Shown here in pieces: positions 37,202 through 47,519 of a stretch of DNA of 64,000 nucleotides (the first letter of the stretch is position 1; each line of letters begins with the position of its first letter). The DNA is taken from NCBI RefSeq assembly GCF_041080865.1, contig NZ_CP160906.1, forward strand, positions 2,790,001 through 2,854,000. Direction: 5' to 3'. The translations under genes and the position numbers were made by a program. A model generated the notes under the pieces. That model did not search any database, was not told the DNA's origin, and was given only the letters and a program-made list of their open reading frames with translations. The stretch comes from Psychromonas sp. MME1 (lineage in GTDB: Bacteria > Pseudomonadota > Gammaproteobacteria > Enterobacterales > Psychromonadaceae).

Positions 37202-38101
37202 ATGAGTCCTTTATATGTACAAATTGAAGAATATTTAAATCATCTCGCCAGTCAACGTGGACTCAGCCCAGTCACCATCCTCAACTATCGTCGAAATCTA
37301 GCTCAATTTATTGAATTATTAGAAAAAAAACAGATCACAAGTTGGCCAGAATTAGACAGTCAGCAAGTCCGCATGATGACCAAAGCGCTACACCAAACTG
37401 GTATCAAAGCGCGCTCTATTGCCACAAAATTATCTGCCCTACGCTCCTTTTTGCACTATTTAGTACAACAGAATCAATTAACTCACAATCCTGCGAAGGG
37501 CGTATCAGCCCCCAAATTAGATAAACCTTTACCAAAAAATATCTCGGTAGATGAGATGTTTCAACTGCTCGATATTGATGAACAGGATCCTCTCAGTGTT
37601 CGCGACCAATGTATGATGGAGTTAATGTATTCATCGGGGTTAAGGCTGAGTGAATTAGTTGGTATTAATCTCACGGATATTAAACTCGCAGCCAAAGAGG
37701 TCATGGTAACAGGTAAAGGCAGTAAACAACGCTTGTTACCGATTACAACAAGTGCCGCTAATGCGATTAAAGCGTGGTTGAAAATACGCCCTGAATTTTG
37801 CATTACAGGCGAGAAGGCGCTGTTCGTTTCCAAACAAAAAAAACGTATATCAACGCGCAGTGTGCAGGCCAGAATGGAAAAATGGGGATTGACACAAGCA
37901 CTGCCAAGTCATATCAACCCACATAAACTGCGCCACTCATTTGCCACCCATATGCTAGAATCAAGTGGCAATCTTCGTGCTGTGCAAAGCCTATTAGGCC
38001 ATGCCGATTTAGCCACTACACAAATATATACCCACCTCGATTTTCAGCACCTATCGCAGGTGTACGATCAAGCGCATCCACGTGCAAAGCGGAAAAAGTA
38101 G
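37202..38101 (+). CDS. xerC: Site-specific tyrosine recombinase XerC
   Basis: The 299-residue recombinase has the full catalytic set, numbered from the ATG at 37202: Arg148 (SGLRLSEL), Lys172 (GKGSKQR), His241 and Arg244 (HKLRHSFATHM), His267 (LGHADL) and nucleophile Tyr276 (IYTH). With XerD it resolves chromosome dimers at dif. A TTG at 37190 is also in frame. No strong ribosome-binding site is visible, and the hairpin element ends just upstream, so it may influence expression. The order dapF-xerC-yigB-uvrD is conserved. Confidence 0.94.
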   Translation: MSPLYVQIEEYLNHLASQRGLSPVTILNYRRNLAQFIELLEKKQITSWPELDSQQVRMMTKALHQTGIKARSIATKLSALRSFLHYLVQQNQLTHNPAKGVSAPKLDKPLPKNISVDEMFQLLDIDEQDPLSVRDQCMMELMYSSGLRLSELVGINLTDIKLAAKEVMVTGKGSKQRLLPITTSAANAIKAWLKIRPEFCITGEKALFVSKQKKRISTRSVQARMEKWGLTQALPSHINPHKLRHSFATHMLESSGNLRAVQSLLGHADLATTQIYTHLDFQHLSQVYDQAHPRAKRKK

Positions 38102-38112
38102 GAATTTAAAAT

Positions 38113-38820
38113 ATGAAATATTACCGCCCACTAAAACCTTTTAAAGCGATCAGCTTTGACCTTGATGACACCCTCTACGATAACCACCCGATCATAGAGC
38201 AAGCAGAAGAATCCTTTATCACCCATCTCAACCAATGCTATCCAGACCTTGAACTATTCACGCGGCACCAATGGTTGCTTTATAAAGATCAAATGGCCAA
38301 TGAAAACCCACAATTACGCGATGATGTTTCACTATGGCGTTTACAAACATTGACGCGCGTGATGATTATCCATGGGATGCCGGAATATGAAGCGATTAAA
38401 CAGTCCCAGATTGCTTTTGCACACTTTTTAACTCTGCGCAGTGATTTTGTGGTGCCCGAGGAAAGCATGCAACTGTTAGCTAACTTAGCACAACACTATC
38501 CGGTCGTCGCTATCACCAATGGTAATGTCGATGCACAAAAAATCGCATTAGAGGATAAATTTCAATTTATCCTAAAAGCTGGCGATGGCTTAAAAGCGAA
38601 GCCTCAGGGCGATCTCTTTGTCGAAGCGGCGAGACGTTTACAGATTGAGGTAAGCGATATTCTCCACGTCGGTGATCACCTCATTACCGATGTCTATGGT
38701 GCACAAAATAATGGGGCGCAAGCGGTTTGGTATAATCCCAATAAACAATCATTAAATGGCGCACTTTTGTTACCTACGGTTGAAATCAGCCATTTAGATC
38801 AGCTCTACAAGTTGCTATAA
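38113..38820 (+). CDS. yigB: HAD-family phosphatase YigB
   Basis: The 235-residue haloacid dehalogenase-type hydrolase has motif I SFDLDDTLYDN (nucleophile Asp), motif II AITNG, and motif III/IV around GLKAKPQGDLF and VGDHLITDVYGAQ. The E. coli YigB homologue acts on 5-amino-6-ribitylamino-uracil phosphate in riboflavin synthesis and on FMN. It lies 11 bases after xerC and 33 bases before uvrD, matching the E. coli order. Confidence 0.92.
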   Translation: MKYYRPLKPFKAISFDLDDTLYDNHPIIEQAEESFITHLNQCYPDLELFTRHQWLLYKDQMANENPQLRDDVSLWRLQTLTRVMIIHGMPEYEAIKQSQIAFAHFLTLRSDFVVPEESMQLLANLAQHYPVVAITNGNVDAQKIALEDKFQFILKAGDGLKAKPQGDLFVEAARRLQIEVSDILHVGDHLITDVYGAQNNGAQAVWYNPNKQSLNGALLLPTVEISHLDQLYKLL

Positions 38821-38853
38821 TCACCCACTGATTAAATAAACAGGTTTATTGTG

Positions 38854-41025
38854 ATGGATGTTTCTTACTTAATTGATGGCTTAAATGACCACCAGCGTGC
38901 AGCAGTTTCGGCTCCCGAGCAAAATATGCTCGTATTAGCAGGAGCAGGCAGTGGTAAAACACGAGTGCTAACCCATAGAATCGCGTGGTTAATGCAAGTC
39001 AATAATATCCCAACCTATGGTATTCTCGCAGTGACTTTTACCAATAAAGCCGCTAAAGAGATGCGCAGCCGTATTGCCGATATCTGCCCGATGCAAATAG
39101 GTTCTATGTGGATTGGTACTTTCCATGGAATAGCCCACCGTTTATTACGCTTACATTATCAGCAAGCCGATCTCCCTGAGCAGTTTCAAATCATTGATAG
39201 CGACGATCAACAAAAAATGGTCAAGCGCATTATTAAAAGCTTGAATCTTGATGAAAAATACTACCCAGCCAAAGAATTACAGTGGTATATCAACGATAAG
39301 AAAGATGAAGGTTTACGCGCAAGCCATATTGAAGCAGGATACAGCCTACAGGATAAACAACGCTTACAGGTTTATCGTGCCTATGAGCAAGCCTGTCAAT
39401 TAGCAGGACTGGTTGATTTTGCAGAACTATTGTTACGCGCACACGAATTATTGCTCAATAACCCATCTCTGTTAGCGCATTATCAAACGCGTTTTCGCCA
39501 TGTGTTAGTCGACGAATTTCAAGATACCAATAAACTGCAATATGCGTGGCTAAATTTACTCACAGACAGCGATAACTACTTAACTATCGTTGGCGATGAT
39601 GACCAATCAATTTACGGTTGGCGTGGTGCAGATATTGAAAATATCCAACGTTTTTTAAAAGAAAAAAACAACCCTGTGACCGTACGCCTAGAGCAAAACT
39701 ATCGCTCTACAGGGCACATTCTTAATGCGTCTAACGCATTGATTAAAAATAACAGCGACCGATTAGGCAAAGAACTCTGGACCAGTGGTGAGGAAGGGGC
39801 GGCGATTTCCATTTACAGCGCATTTAATGATTACGATGAAGTGCGTTACGTTACCTCACAACTGCAAAATTATAAGTCTGCAGGCAACAAATTAGCAGAA
39901 TGCGCCATTTTATATCGCAGCAATGCGCAATCGCGACTCTTCGAAGAGCAGTTAATGGCACAACAAATACCCTACCATATTTATGGTGGGCAACGCTTCT
40001 TCGACCGCTTAGAGATCAAAGACAGCGTCGCTTATTTGCGCCTCATGAATAACCATCAAGATGATGCTGCGTTTGAGCGGATCATCAACAAACCCAAACG
40101 TAAAATCGGTAATACCACACTTGACAAAATTCGTCTTTGCGCCCGCGAGCAAGGCTATACCATGTGGCAAGCAAGCCTCTATTTAATTGAAAATAAACAA
40201 TTGAGTGCGGGAGCTAAAAGATCATTACAGGGGTTTATTGAGTTAATTAATCGCTTTAAAAATGAAACCTCTGAATTGCCACTATTTCAAATCGTTGACC
40301 ATATCACGCAACATTCTGGGTTATATGCCATGTTTGAAGAAGAAAAGGGTGAAAAATCTCGTAGCCGCATTGAAAACTTACAGGAGCTTGTTTCAGCCAC
40401 CAAAGCCTTTGTCATCCCAGAAGAAGAGCAGGATATGGATGAGCTGACAGCATTTTTAGCCTACGCCGCTTTAGAATCTGGTGATAATCAAGCCGATGAA
40501 TTTGAAGATGCCGTACAACTGATGACCATGCATGCAGCCAAGGGGCTCGAATTTCCACAGGTATTTATTGTCGGAGCCGAAGAAGGCATGTTCCCAGGAC
40601 AACAATCCGCAGATGATCCAACACGCTTAGCAGAAGAACGCCGTCTGTGCTACGTTGGCATGACGCGCGCCATGAAAAAATTAACCATTTGCCATGCCGA
40701 AAGTCGCCGTTTATATGGCCAAGAAAAGTTCCATTCGCCTTCACGTTTCATCAACGAATTACCCGAACACGACATCGAGTATGTGCGCCTTAAGACACAG
40801 GTTAAACGGATGCAACCAGCTCCACTTGCCCGGCCAAGCTTTGCCACAGAGAGCCAAGATATACAAGGTTTTAGGCTAGGGCAACAGGTCAAACACCCCA
40901 AGTTTGGCGAAGGCACGATCACCGGGCAAGAAGGGAGTGGCGAAAATAGCCGTTTACAAGTCCATTTTATGGGCGTTGGCAGTAAATGGTTGATGACCGC
41001 CTACGCTCGCCTAGAGGCCGTTTAG
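38854..41025 (+). CDS. uvrD: DNA helicase II UvrD
   Basis: The 723-residue SF1A helicase starts MDVSYLIDGLNDHQRAAV. Walker A is AGAGSGKTRVLTHR near residue 29, and the sequence continues with FTNKAAKEM, DEFQDTN (motif II), GDDDQSIYGWRGA (motif III), YRS (IV), MTMHAAKGLEFPQVF (V) and YVGMTRAMKKL (VI). The C-terminal FRLGQQVKHPKFGEGTI segment is the usual RNA-polymerase-contacting Tudor-like tail. It acts in nucleotide excision and mismatch repair. An ATG at 38854 directly follows an in-frame GTG. Confidence 0.97.
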   Translation: MDVSYLIDGLNDHQRAAVSAPEQNMLVLAGAGSGKTRVLTHRIAWLMQVNNIPTYGILAVTFTNKAAKEMRSRIADICPMQIGSMWIGTFHGIAHRLLRLHYQQADLPEQFQIIDSDDQQKMVKRIIKSLNLDEKYYPAKELQWYINDKKDEGLRASHIEAGYSLQDKQRLQVYRAYEQACQLAGLVDFAELLLRAHELLLNNPSLLAHYQTRFRHVLVDEFQDTNKLQYAWLNLLTDSDNYLTIVGDDDQSIYGWRGADIENIQRFLKEKNNPVTVRLEQNYRSTGHILNASNALIKNNSDRLGKELWTSGEEGAAISIYSAFNDYDEVRYVTSQLQNYKSAGNKLAECAILYRSNAQSRLFEEQLMAQQIPYHIYGGQRFFDRLEIKDSVAYLRLMNNHQDDAAFERIINKPKRKIGNTTLDKIRLCAREQGYTMWQASLYLIENKQLSAGAKRSLQGFIELINRFKNETSELPLFQIVDHITQHSGLYAMFEEEKGEKSRSRIENLQELVSATKAFVIPEEEQDMDELTAFLAYAALESGDNQADEFEDAVQLMTMHAAKGLEFPQVFIVGAEEGMFPGQQSADDPTRLAEERRLCYVGMTRAMKKLTICHAESRRLYGQEKFHSPSRFINELPEHDIEYVRLKTQVKRMQPAPLARPSFATESQDIQGFRLGQQVKHPKFGEGTITGQEGSGENSRLQVHFMGVGSKWLMTAYARLEAV

Positions 41026-41038
41026 CCTTTTAAAACAG

Positions 41039-41141
41039 TTAAGCCCTGTTGCGCAGTAAGTTGTGATCTTTAAGAATTAAACTAACCTTTAAAAAGGTTT
41101 GAGTTTTTAACGCGCAGCAATGTTCTAGTTAGGAGGGCTTA
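41039..41141 (+). promoter_or_regulatory. Structured leader with nested terminator-like hairpin and masked ribosome-binding site
   Basis: TAAGCCCT (41040-41047) can pair with AGGGCTTA (41134-41141), which includes part of the AGGAGG site of the next gene. GTTGCGC (41048-41054) pairs with GCGCAGC (41112-41118). Inside is AACCTTT/AAAGGTT followed by TTTTT, probably the uvrD terminator. The arrangement could control the downstream gene. No regulator or ligand is known. Confidence 0.5.
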
Positions 41142-41143
41142 CG

Positions 41144-41599
41144 ATGCACTTTAAACTTATTAAAGAGTTTCTTACCTATGTAGAAGATTGCCATATCGCA
41201 TTGGCAGAACTTTATCAACGACTTAGTCTTGAAAGCAAAAACGATAAAGTGAAATTATTACTCGAATTCATGTACTATAAAGAGCAGCTTTCCTATTTAC
41301 AGTTGCATGAATATGCCCAACAAGCACCGAGCAGTTTATTAGAAACTTGGTTAGAAAATATTTTTGATCAAAGTATCCCCATGAAATGCCAACAGATGCA
41401 ATTACAAGCGGATTTAGATATCGAAGATGTTCTGGCTCTTGCATTGAAACTTGATACACAACTCATTGAATTAATGCAAACGGTAGCCTATAACTCACCA
41501 ACGCCCGAAGCTGAACTCGCTTTGGTCAGTCTAACGCATCAAGAGCAGGAAAATTTACACCGCGTTGTCATGGCTAGCAATGAATTTAATTATATGTAA
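41144..41599 (+). CDS. Hypothetical all-helical protein, possibly ferritin-like
   Basis: This 151-residue protein is predicted almost entirely helical, with Glu/His patterns such as MYYKEQLSYLQLHEY near residue 45 and THQEQENLHRVV near the C-terminus that recall rubrerythrin or ferritin-like four-helix bundles. The metal-ligand assignment is uncertain. It has a strong AGGAGG site 8 bases before the ATG and a structured leader. The gene stands alone between uvrD and argS. Confidence 0.6.
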   Translation: MHFKLIKEFLTYVEDCHIALAELYQRLSLESKNDKVKLLLEFMYYKEQLSYLQLHEYAQQAPSSLLETWLENIFDQSIPMKCQQMQLQADLDIEDVLALALKLDTQLIELMQTVAYNSPTPEAELALVSLTHQEQENLHRVVMASNEFNYM

Positions 41600-41734
41600 T
41601 TGCAATAACAGCCTATTGAATAAACCTTCTTACTTTTTATCACCTGATTTTACTTATCCCCCCCTAGTGTTCACCTCAGATAAACGGTAGAATCCTTGCC
41701 TATTTACTACTCTTTAGCCATTGGTGATTTATCT

Positions 41735-43483
41735 ATGAAAGCACATATCCAGCAACTACTTGAACAAGCTGTTATTTCTTTACAAACAGAGCAAATAATT
41801 CCTGCCGATATTGCACTACGTATAAACATTGACCGCACAAAAGATAAATCACATGGCGATTTTGCAAATAACTTAGCCTTGATGTTAGCTAAACCGACGA
41901 AACAAAATCCTCGTGCATTAGCACAACTAATCATTGATAACATGCCTGCATCGGATTTAATCCTAAAAATGGAGATCGCAGGCCCTGGTTTCATTAACTT
42001 TTTCATTGCCCCTAACATCTTAGAAAAACAGATAGATGAAGCCTTCCTTGATGCGCGCTTAAATGTACCGAAAACGGATAAAGCACAAACGATTGTTATC
42101 GATTACTCTTCACCTAATCTTGCTAAAGAGATGCACGTCGGCCACTTACGTTCTTCAATTATCGGCGATGCCGTTGCGCGCACACTTGAGTTTCAAGGAC
42201 ATAATATTATTCGTCAAAATCACGTTGGCGACTGGGGAACACAATTTGGTATGTTGCTCGCCTACATGGAAGAGCTACGCGCTAAAAATGAACCCATTGA
42301 AAATAACCTATCTAACCTTGAACAGTTTTATCGTGCCGCAAAAGGCCGTTTCGATGAGTCAGAAGCCTTTGCGACACGTGCTCGTGATTTAGTCGTAGCA
42401 TTACAAGGCGGTGATGAAGCTTGCCTAAAATTATGGACAGAATTTAATCAAATAAGTCTATCTCATTGCCAAGAAACCTATGACCGCTTAGGAGTAGGCC
42501 TTACCCTTGACGATGTACGTGGTGAAAGTGCCTATAATGATGACTTAGCCAATGTCGTCACCGATTTAGATACAAAGGGCTTATTAAAAGAGAGCCAAGG
42601 GGCTAAGTGTGTCTTTTTAGATAGTTTTAAAAATAAAGATGGTGAACCACTACCCGTTATTATCCAGAAAAAAGATGGCGGTTACCTCTATGCAACATCG
42701 GACTTGGCAGCAATGCGCTATCGCCAAAATGAATTACATGCGGATCGTATCCTCTATTTTGTTGATGCACGTCAGGGCTTGCATTTCCAACAGGTTTTTG
42801 AAGTTGCTCGTTTAGCTGGCTTTGTCAAACAAGAAACCGCACTTGAACATATGCCCTTCGGAACCGTGATGGGTGAAGATGGTAAGCCATTTAAAACACG
42901 CGCAGGTTCAACACCGAAGCTTGCGGATCTATTAACAGAAGCACAAGAGCGCGCTTACGATTTAGTAAAAGAAAAAAATCAAGATATGGATGAACAACAA
43001 CTTCGTCATATCGCATCAATTGTTGGTATCTCTTCCGTTAAATATGCTGACCTTTCAAAAAGTCGCACCAGTGATTACACCTTTAGCTTTGATAGCATGC
43101 TGAGTTTTGAAGGCAATACAGCACCTTACTTACTTTATGCCTACACGCGCGTTATCAGTATTTTTAATAAAGCAGAAATTGAACTCGATAACATCACCAG
43201 CCCAGTTACTCTAAGCCAAGAGAAAGAGGTTGATTTAGCGAATAAATTAACCCAGTTCAATGAAATAGTTAACAATGTTGCTAAACAAGGCATGCCACAC
43301 TTTTTATGTTCATACCTCTTTGAGCTAGCAGGCCTGTTTTCAAGTTTTTACGAAGCATGCCCGATTTTATCAGCAAGCAATGAAACCGAAAAACAGAGTC
43401 GCTTGAAGCTAGCAGCATTAACCGCTAAAACCCTGAAACAGGGATTGTCTCTACTGGGAATCAACACATTGGAACGTATGTAA
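41735..43483 (+). CDS. argS: Arginyl-tRNA synthetase
   Basis: The product is 582 residues from the ATG at 41735, close to the E. coli 577. It is a class I synthetase with the HIGH-type motif as HVGH in [13 protein letters not shown] near residue 132. The KMSK region is degenerate ([14 protein letters not shown]), as is common in ArgRS. The C-terminal anticodon-binding domain contains [16 protein letters not shown]. An in-frame ATG at 41696 is too far upstream of the family start. The ftsN start overlaps the stop codon. Confidence 0.96.
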   Translation: MKAHIQQLLEQAVISLQTEQIIPADIALRINIDRTKDKSHGDFANNLALMLAKPTKQNPRALAQLIIDNMPASDLILKMEIAGPGFINFFIAPNILEKQIDEAFLDARLNVPKTDKAQTIVIDYSSPNLAKEMHVGHLRSSIIGDAVARTLEFQGHNIIRQNHVGDWGTQFGMLLAYMEELRAKNEPIENNLSNLEQFYRAAKGRFDESEAFATRARDLVVALQGGDEACLKLWTEFNQISLSHCQETYDRLGVGLTLDDVRGESAYNDDLANVVTDLDTKGLLKESQGAKCVFLDSFKNKDGEPLPVIIQKKDGGYLYATSDLAAMRYRQNELHADRILYFVDARQGLHFQQVFEVARLAGFVKQETALEHMPFGTVMGEDGKPFKTRAGSTPKLADLLTEAQERAYDLVKEKNQDMDEQQLRHIASIVGISSVKYADLSKSRTSDYTFSFDSMLSFEGNTAPYLLYAYTRVISIFNKAEIELDNITSPVTLSQEKEVDLANKLTQFNEIVNNVAKQGMPHFLCSYLFELAGLFSSFYEACPILSASNETEKQSRLKLAALTAKTLKQGLSLLGINTLERM

Positions 43484-44022
43484 TGCCCCCTGTTAACCGA
43501 CGAAAACCCAGTACTCGCGCGAAAACGGGACAACGTCCCCGCTCTAGCGCGGCCAGTAAAAAAAATAAATCTAATAACGGATTTCCATTATTAGCAATCT
43601 TACTTGCAACGCTATTAATGGCTTTTATCGGTTACTTTATCTTCGCTGTAGATAAACCAGACCCCGCCCCCGCGGTTAAAGCTCCGGTAACAAAAAAAGA
43701 AGAACTGTTACCGGAAAAACCACAACCTAAGTGGGAGTATGAAAAGGCGCTTAAAGAAAAAGAAATCGTCGTTGATCTGCCCGTTGCAAAAAAATCGACC
43801 AATAAATATCAAATGCAATGTGGCTCATTTCGTAAAAATGATGATGCACAAGCATTAAAAGCAAGCATTGCCTTCCAAGGTTTAAATAGCCAAGTAAAAC
43901 TAACAGGCAGCTGGTACCGTGTTATTTTAGGCCCCTACGAACGCAAACGTCTAGCAGAAAAAGATCGTCACAAACTGCAACGCGCCAGAATCAACGGTTG
44001 CCAAATCTGGCTATGGCGATAA
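43483..44022 (+). CDS. ftsN: Cell division protein FtsN (SPOR domain)
   Basis: The 179-residue bitopic protein has a basic N-terminal cytoplasmic segment, one membrane helix (residues about 35-53, LLAILLATLLMAFIGYFIF), a Pro/Lys linker and a C-terminal SPOR domain from about residue 105 (YQMQCGSFRKNDDAQALKA, then GSWYRVILGPYERK). SPOR domains bind denuded glycan at the septum and FtsN triggers constriction. It is shorter than E. coli FtsN because the linker is short. The ATG overlaps the argS stop in TAATG. Confidence 0.92.
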   Translation: MPPVNRRKPSTRAKTGQRPRSSAASKKNKSNNGFPLLAILLATLLMAFIGYFIFAVDKPDPAPAVKAPVTKKEELLPEKPQPKWEYEKALKEKEIVVDLPVAKKSTNKYQMQCGSFRKNDDAQALKASIAFQGLNSQVKLTGSWYRVILGPYERKRLAEKDRHKLQRARINGCQIWLWR

Positions 44023-44028
44023 AACCTT

Positions 44029-44074
44029 AAAAGAGAAAACAATAAACGAATAAATTATTGTTTTCTCTTTTTAC
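44029..44074 (+). terminator. Rho-independent terminator of argS-ftsN
   Basis: A long stem, AGAGAAAACAATAA paired with TTATTGTTTTCTCT, is followed by TTTTT. Confidence 0.9.
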
Positions 44075-44075
44075 C

Positions 44076-44103
44076 CTTGAAAATATAATAACCCCCCTCA
44101 TAT
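44076..44103 (+). promoter_or_regulatory. Heat-shock sigma32 promoter of hslVU
   Basis: CTTGAAA at 44076-44082 matches the sigma32 -35 element. CCTCATAT at 44096-44103 matches the CCCCATNT -10 element at 7 of 8 positions, with a 13-bp spacer. It lies between the ftsN terminator and hslV, an operon known to be heat-shock controlled in E. coli. Confidence 0.8.
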
Positions 44104-44168
44104 ATAAGAATTAGCAGCTATTAGATCCTGCTTGTTGCTCCTCTTTTTTCAGTTTTAAAGGTATTAAT

Positions 44169-44720
44169 ATGACTACTATTGTTTCAGTACGTCGCGGTAA
44201 CCAAGTCGTGGTTGGCGGAGACGGTCAAGTTTCTCTCGGTAATACCGTCATGAAAGGCAATGCACGTAAAGTACATCGATTATATAACAACAAGGTAATT
44301 GCAGGTTTTGCTGGCGGCACGGCTGATGCGTTTACCCTTTTAGAGCGATTTGAAGCAAAATTGCAAGCACACCAAGGTAACTTAGAGCGTGCAGCCGTTG
44401 AACTGGCTAAAGATTGGCGCACCGACAGAATGCTACGTAAACTTGAAGCATTGTTAGCCGTTGCAGATGCAAAACATTCATACATTATTACCGGTAATGG
44501 GGATGTTGTTCGTCCTGAAAATGACTTGATCGCGATTGGTTCAGGTGGCAACTATGCTCAGTCTGCAGCTATCGCCTTATTAGAAAATACGGATTTAGAT
44601 GCAAAAACAATTGTTGAAAAAGCATTAACTATTGCTGGTGACATTTGTGTCTTCACTAATACCTTCCAAACTATTGAATGCATTGAGTTTGATAACGATA
44701 ATGCAACAAGTAACAAATAG
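44169..44720 (+). CDS. hslV: ATP-dependent protease subunit HslV
   Basis: The 183-residue proteasome-like peptidase starts [10 protein letters not shown]. Met removal exposes the N-terminal catalytic Thr. [20 protein letters not shown] and [17 protein letters not shown] are family hallmarks. It forms a double hexamer capped by HslU rings. A sigma32-type promoter lies upstream and hslU follows after 12 bases. Confidence 0.97.
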   Translation: MTTIVSVRRGNQVVVGGDGQVSLGNTVMKGNARKVHRLYNNKVIAGFAGGTADAFTLLERFEAKLQAHQGNLERAAVELAKDWRTDRMLRKLEALLAVADAKHSYIITGNGDVVRPENDLIAIGSGGNYAQSAAIALLENTDLDAKTIVEKALTIAGDICVFTNTFQTIECIEFDNDNATSNK

Positions 44721-44732
44721 GAATATATCGCC

Positions 44733-46067
44733 ATGTCCAATATGACTCCTAAAGAGATTGCACACGAGCTTGATCGCCATATCATTGGTCAAAACAGAGC
44801 CAAACGCGCGGTCGCAATCGCCCTTCGTAATCGCTGGCGCCGTATGCAACTTGATGAAGAAATTCGCCAAGAAGTGACTCCTAAAAATATTTTAATGATC
44901 GGCCCTACTGGGGTCGGTAAAACAGAAATTGCACGACGTTTAGCAAAGTTAGCGAAAGCCCCCTTTATTAAAGTTGAAGCAACAAAATTTACTGAAGTCG
45001 GTTATGTCGGTAAAGAAGTAGAAAGTATTATCCGCGACCTAGTTGATGTATCCATCAAACTAACACGCGAAGAAGAAATGGAAAAAGTAACCCATCGAGC
45101 AGCAGACTTAGCCGAAGATCGCATTCTAGATATATTGATCCCTCCTGCAAAAACCGATAATGAGTGGGACAAGAGCAAAGTTGAAGATGGTGCTGCACGC
45201 CAATCGTTCCGTAAAAAGTTACGTGAAGGGCAACTTGATGAAAAAGAGATAGAGTTAGATGTTCCCGCACCACAAATAGGCGTGGAGATAATGGCACCTC
45301 CGGGCATGGAAGAGATGACCAATCAGCTACAAGGTCTATTCCAAAATATGTCAGGTAAAAGCGAAACTAAAAAACGCAAATTGAAAATAAAAGATGCGTT
45401 AAAAGTCTTAACAGAATCTGAAGCATCAAAATTAATCAATCAAGAAGATCTGAAAGAGAAAGCGATATTTGCCGCTGAAAATAACGGTATTATCTTCATT
45501 GATGAAATAGATAAAATATGCAAACGCGGGGACACTTCAGGTCCTGACGTCTCTAGAGAAGGGGTGCAACGCGACCTGCTACCTTTAATTGAAGGTTCAA
45601 CCGTCAGTACTAAGCATGGCATGGTAAAAACCGATCATATGTTATTTATCGCATCGGGTGCTTTCCAAATTGCCAAACCTTCCGATCTGATTCCTGAACT
45701 ACAGGGGCGATTACCTATTCGTGTTGAATTAGAAGCGTTAAAAGAGCAAGATCTTGCACGTATATTAACTGAACCTAAAGCATCGCTGAGTGAACAATAC
45801 CAAGCATTATTGGCAACTGAAGGGGTAACCATCTCATTTACCCAATGTGGTATTGATAAAATTGCAAAATCAGCATGGCATGTCAATGAAACAACAGAAA
45901 ATATAGGCGCACGTCGTTTACATACTCTCATGGAGCGCATTATGGACGAATTATCCTATGATGCCTCCGACAGAGGGGGTGAGTCAATTATCATCGATGC
46001 AAACTATGTTGCTAATGCGTTAGATGAACTAATCGAAAACGAAGATCTAAGTCGATTCATTCTCTAG
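44733..46067 (+). CDS. hslU: ATP-dependent protease ATPase subunit HslU
   Basis: The 444-residue AAA+ unfoldase has Walker [10 protein letters not shown] at residues 57-65, Walker [10 protein letters not shown] near residue 254, the I domain between them, and the sensor/C-terminal part [14 protein letters not shown]. It ends in DLSRFIL, the tail that docks into HslV. It carries the GYVGKEVES pore motif. Length is the same as E. coli HslU to within a residue or so. Confidence 0.97.
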   Translation: MSNMTPKEIAHELDRHIIGQNRAKRAVAIALRNRWRRMQLDEEIRQEVTPKNILMIGPTGVGKTEIARRLAKLAKAPFIKVEATKFTEVGYVGKEVESIIRDLVDVSIKLTREEEMEKVTHRAADLAEDRILDILIPPAKTDNEWDKSKVEDGAARQSFRKKLREGQLDEKEIELDVPAPQIGVEIMAPPGMEEMTNQLQGLFQNMSGKSETKKRKLKIKDALKVLTESEASKLINQEDLKEKAIFAAENNGIIFIDEIDKICKRGDTSGPDVSREGVQRDLLPLIEGSTVSTKHGMVKTDHMLFIASGAFQIAKPSDLIPELQGRLPIRVELEALKEQDLARILTEPKASLSEQYQALLATEGVTISFTQCGIDKIAKSAWHVNETTENIGARRLHTLMERIMDELSYDASDRGGESIIIDANYVANALDELIENEDLSRFIL

Positions 46068-46086
46068 CTCTACAATTAAACCTATC

Positions 46087-46115
46087 AAAGCCACTATTTT
46101 TATAGTGGCTTTTTC
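46087..46115. terminator. Terminator between hslU and the convergent sugar transferase gene
   Basis: AAAGCCACTAT pairs with ATAGTGGCTTT around a short loop, with T-rich flanks on both strands. Confidence 0.85.
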
Positions 46116-46121
46116 AATATA

Positions 46122-47519
46122 TCAATAAGCGTTTTTGTCTGAAAATCCCTTAATAATGGTCATAAAAATAATTTTTATATCCAATAATATTGACCAAGAC
46201 CTTATGTACTCTAAATCAAACTCAATGCGTTTTTTCATCTTATCTAGGGTATCGGTTTCTCCACGCCACCCATTAACTTGCGCCCACCCCGTAATCCCCG
46301 GCTTTACTTTATGGCGCAACATATAAAAGTCGACTAATTCACGGTAGGTTTCATTATGTACGACTGCATGTGGTCTAGGACCAACAATGGACATTTGCCC
46401 AAATAATACATTGATAAACTGCGGTAACTCATCGAGGGAAGTTCGCCTTAAAAAAGCCCCTAATTTTGTTACCCGAGCATCTCCCTTAGTAGCTTGTTTA
46501 ACAGCAGTACCATTTTCGCTAACGGTCATTGATCTGAACTTTAAAACATCAATAGATTTCCCATCAAGCCCATAACGCTTTTGCTTGAAAAAAACAGGAC
46601 CACGGGAGTCAAGCTTGATGAGCAAAGCAATCGCTAACATCGGCAACATAATGATCGGCAGGATAATTAAGGAGCCAATGATATCTTCAACCCGTTTTGC
46701 AACGGAAGATAAACCACTCATAGGAGACTCATAAACACTGATTGTTTGCACGTTGCCCATATAAGACAAACGAGAATTCAATAAATTGAAGGTAAAAAAA
46801 TCGGAAACAATATGTACATCAACGGTCGTATCACCTAGATATCGCAAGATAGATTCAATACGATTTTGAGCGTTAAAAGGCAACGCAATATAAACTAAAT
46901 CGAATTCACCATCCTTAGCTCTTTTTACCCCCGAATCGATACTCCCACCTAAAAAGTCAATGTATTTGGTAGATAATCGCTCAACTTCTCTATCATCAAA
47001 GAAAGCCGTTAGCGTGCAACCTATTTCCATTCGCTCAGTAAGCTCATCGGCCAAACGAATCCCCGAATCAGTCAACCCAATAATGGCCACTTTACGAAGA
47101 TTAAAACCAAGACTACGGTATTTACATAAATATAAATGTAAAAAATAGCGCCAACCAATCAAACCAAATGAGGTTAAAACTAACCACAAACCAATAACCA
47201 CTCGAGAAATATCGGTCCCCGTTTTAGTAAAAAACAAATATGTTGTCACCGCAAAAATAGCAAACAACCAACAAAGAAAAGTATTTAACGTTAAACGAGA
47301 ATAAAAGCGAGTTTGACCTGAATGGTAAAGCTGATTATTTTCAGCCAGGAGAAGGTAAACAATAGAAGCGATTAATGAGACTAAAGAGTAGTGTTCGTTA
47401 AAATTCGAGTCATAACTATAAATAGAAAGCAGCAAAACGCATTGAATCACCACTAAATCGGCAAGTCTATATACAAAAGAATTCCTATTAATACTATCTC
47501 TTACGTAATCTTGCGTCAT
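46122..47519 (-). CDS. Undecaprenyl-phosphate sugar phosphotransferase (WcaJ-like, PNPT family)
   Basis: The 465-residue membrane protein has about four N-terminal helices, a CoA-binding-like middle domain (KVAIIGLTDSGIRLADEL) and a C-terminal bacterial sugar transferase domain. The latter has a re-entrant helix around residue 280 and the motifs VLKFRSM, RRTSLDELPQ and SIVGPRPHA. Such enzymes transfer a sugar-1-phosphate, often glucose, to undecaprenyl phosphate to start exopolysaccharide or capsule synthesis. No other glycan genes are adjacent, so it may serve an unlinked locus such as a PEP-CTERM-associated EPS cluster. Sugar specificity is not readable. Confidence 0.85.
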   Translation of the reverse strand: MTQDYVRDSINRNSFVYRLADLVVIQCVLLLSIYSYDSNFNEHYSLVSLIASIVYLLLAENNQLYHSGQTRFYSRLTLNTFLCWLFAIFAVTTYLFFTKTGTDISRVVIGLWLVLTSFGLIGWRYFLHLYLCKYRSLGFNLRKVAIIGLTDSGIRLADELTERMEIGCTLTAFFDDREVERLSTKYIDFLGGSIDSGVKRAKDGEFDLVYIALPFNAQNRIESILRYLGDTTVDVHIVSDFFTFNLLNSRLSYMGNVQTISVYESPMSGLSSVAKRVEDIIGSLIILPIIMLPMLAIALLIKLDSRGPVFFKQKRYGLDGKSIDVLKFRSMTVSENGTAVKQATKGDARVTKLGAFLRRTSLDELPQFINVLFGQMSIVGPRPHAVVHNETYRELVDFYMLRHKVKPGITGWAQVNGWRGETDTLDKMKKRIEFDLEYIRSWSILLDIKIIFMTIIKGFSDKNAY

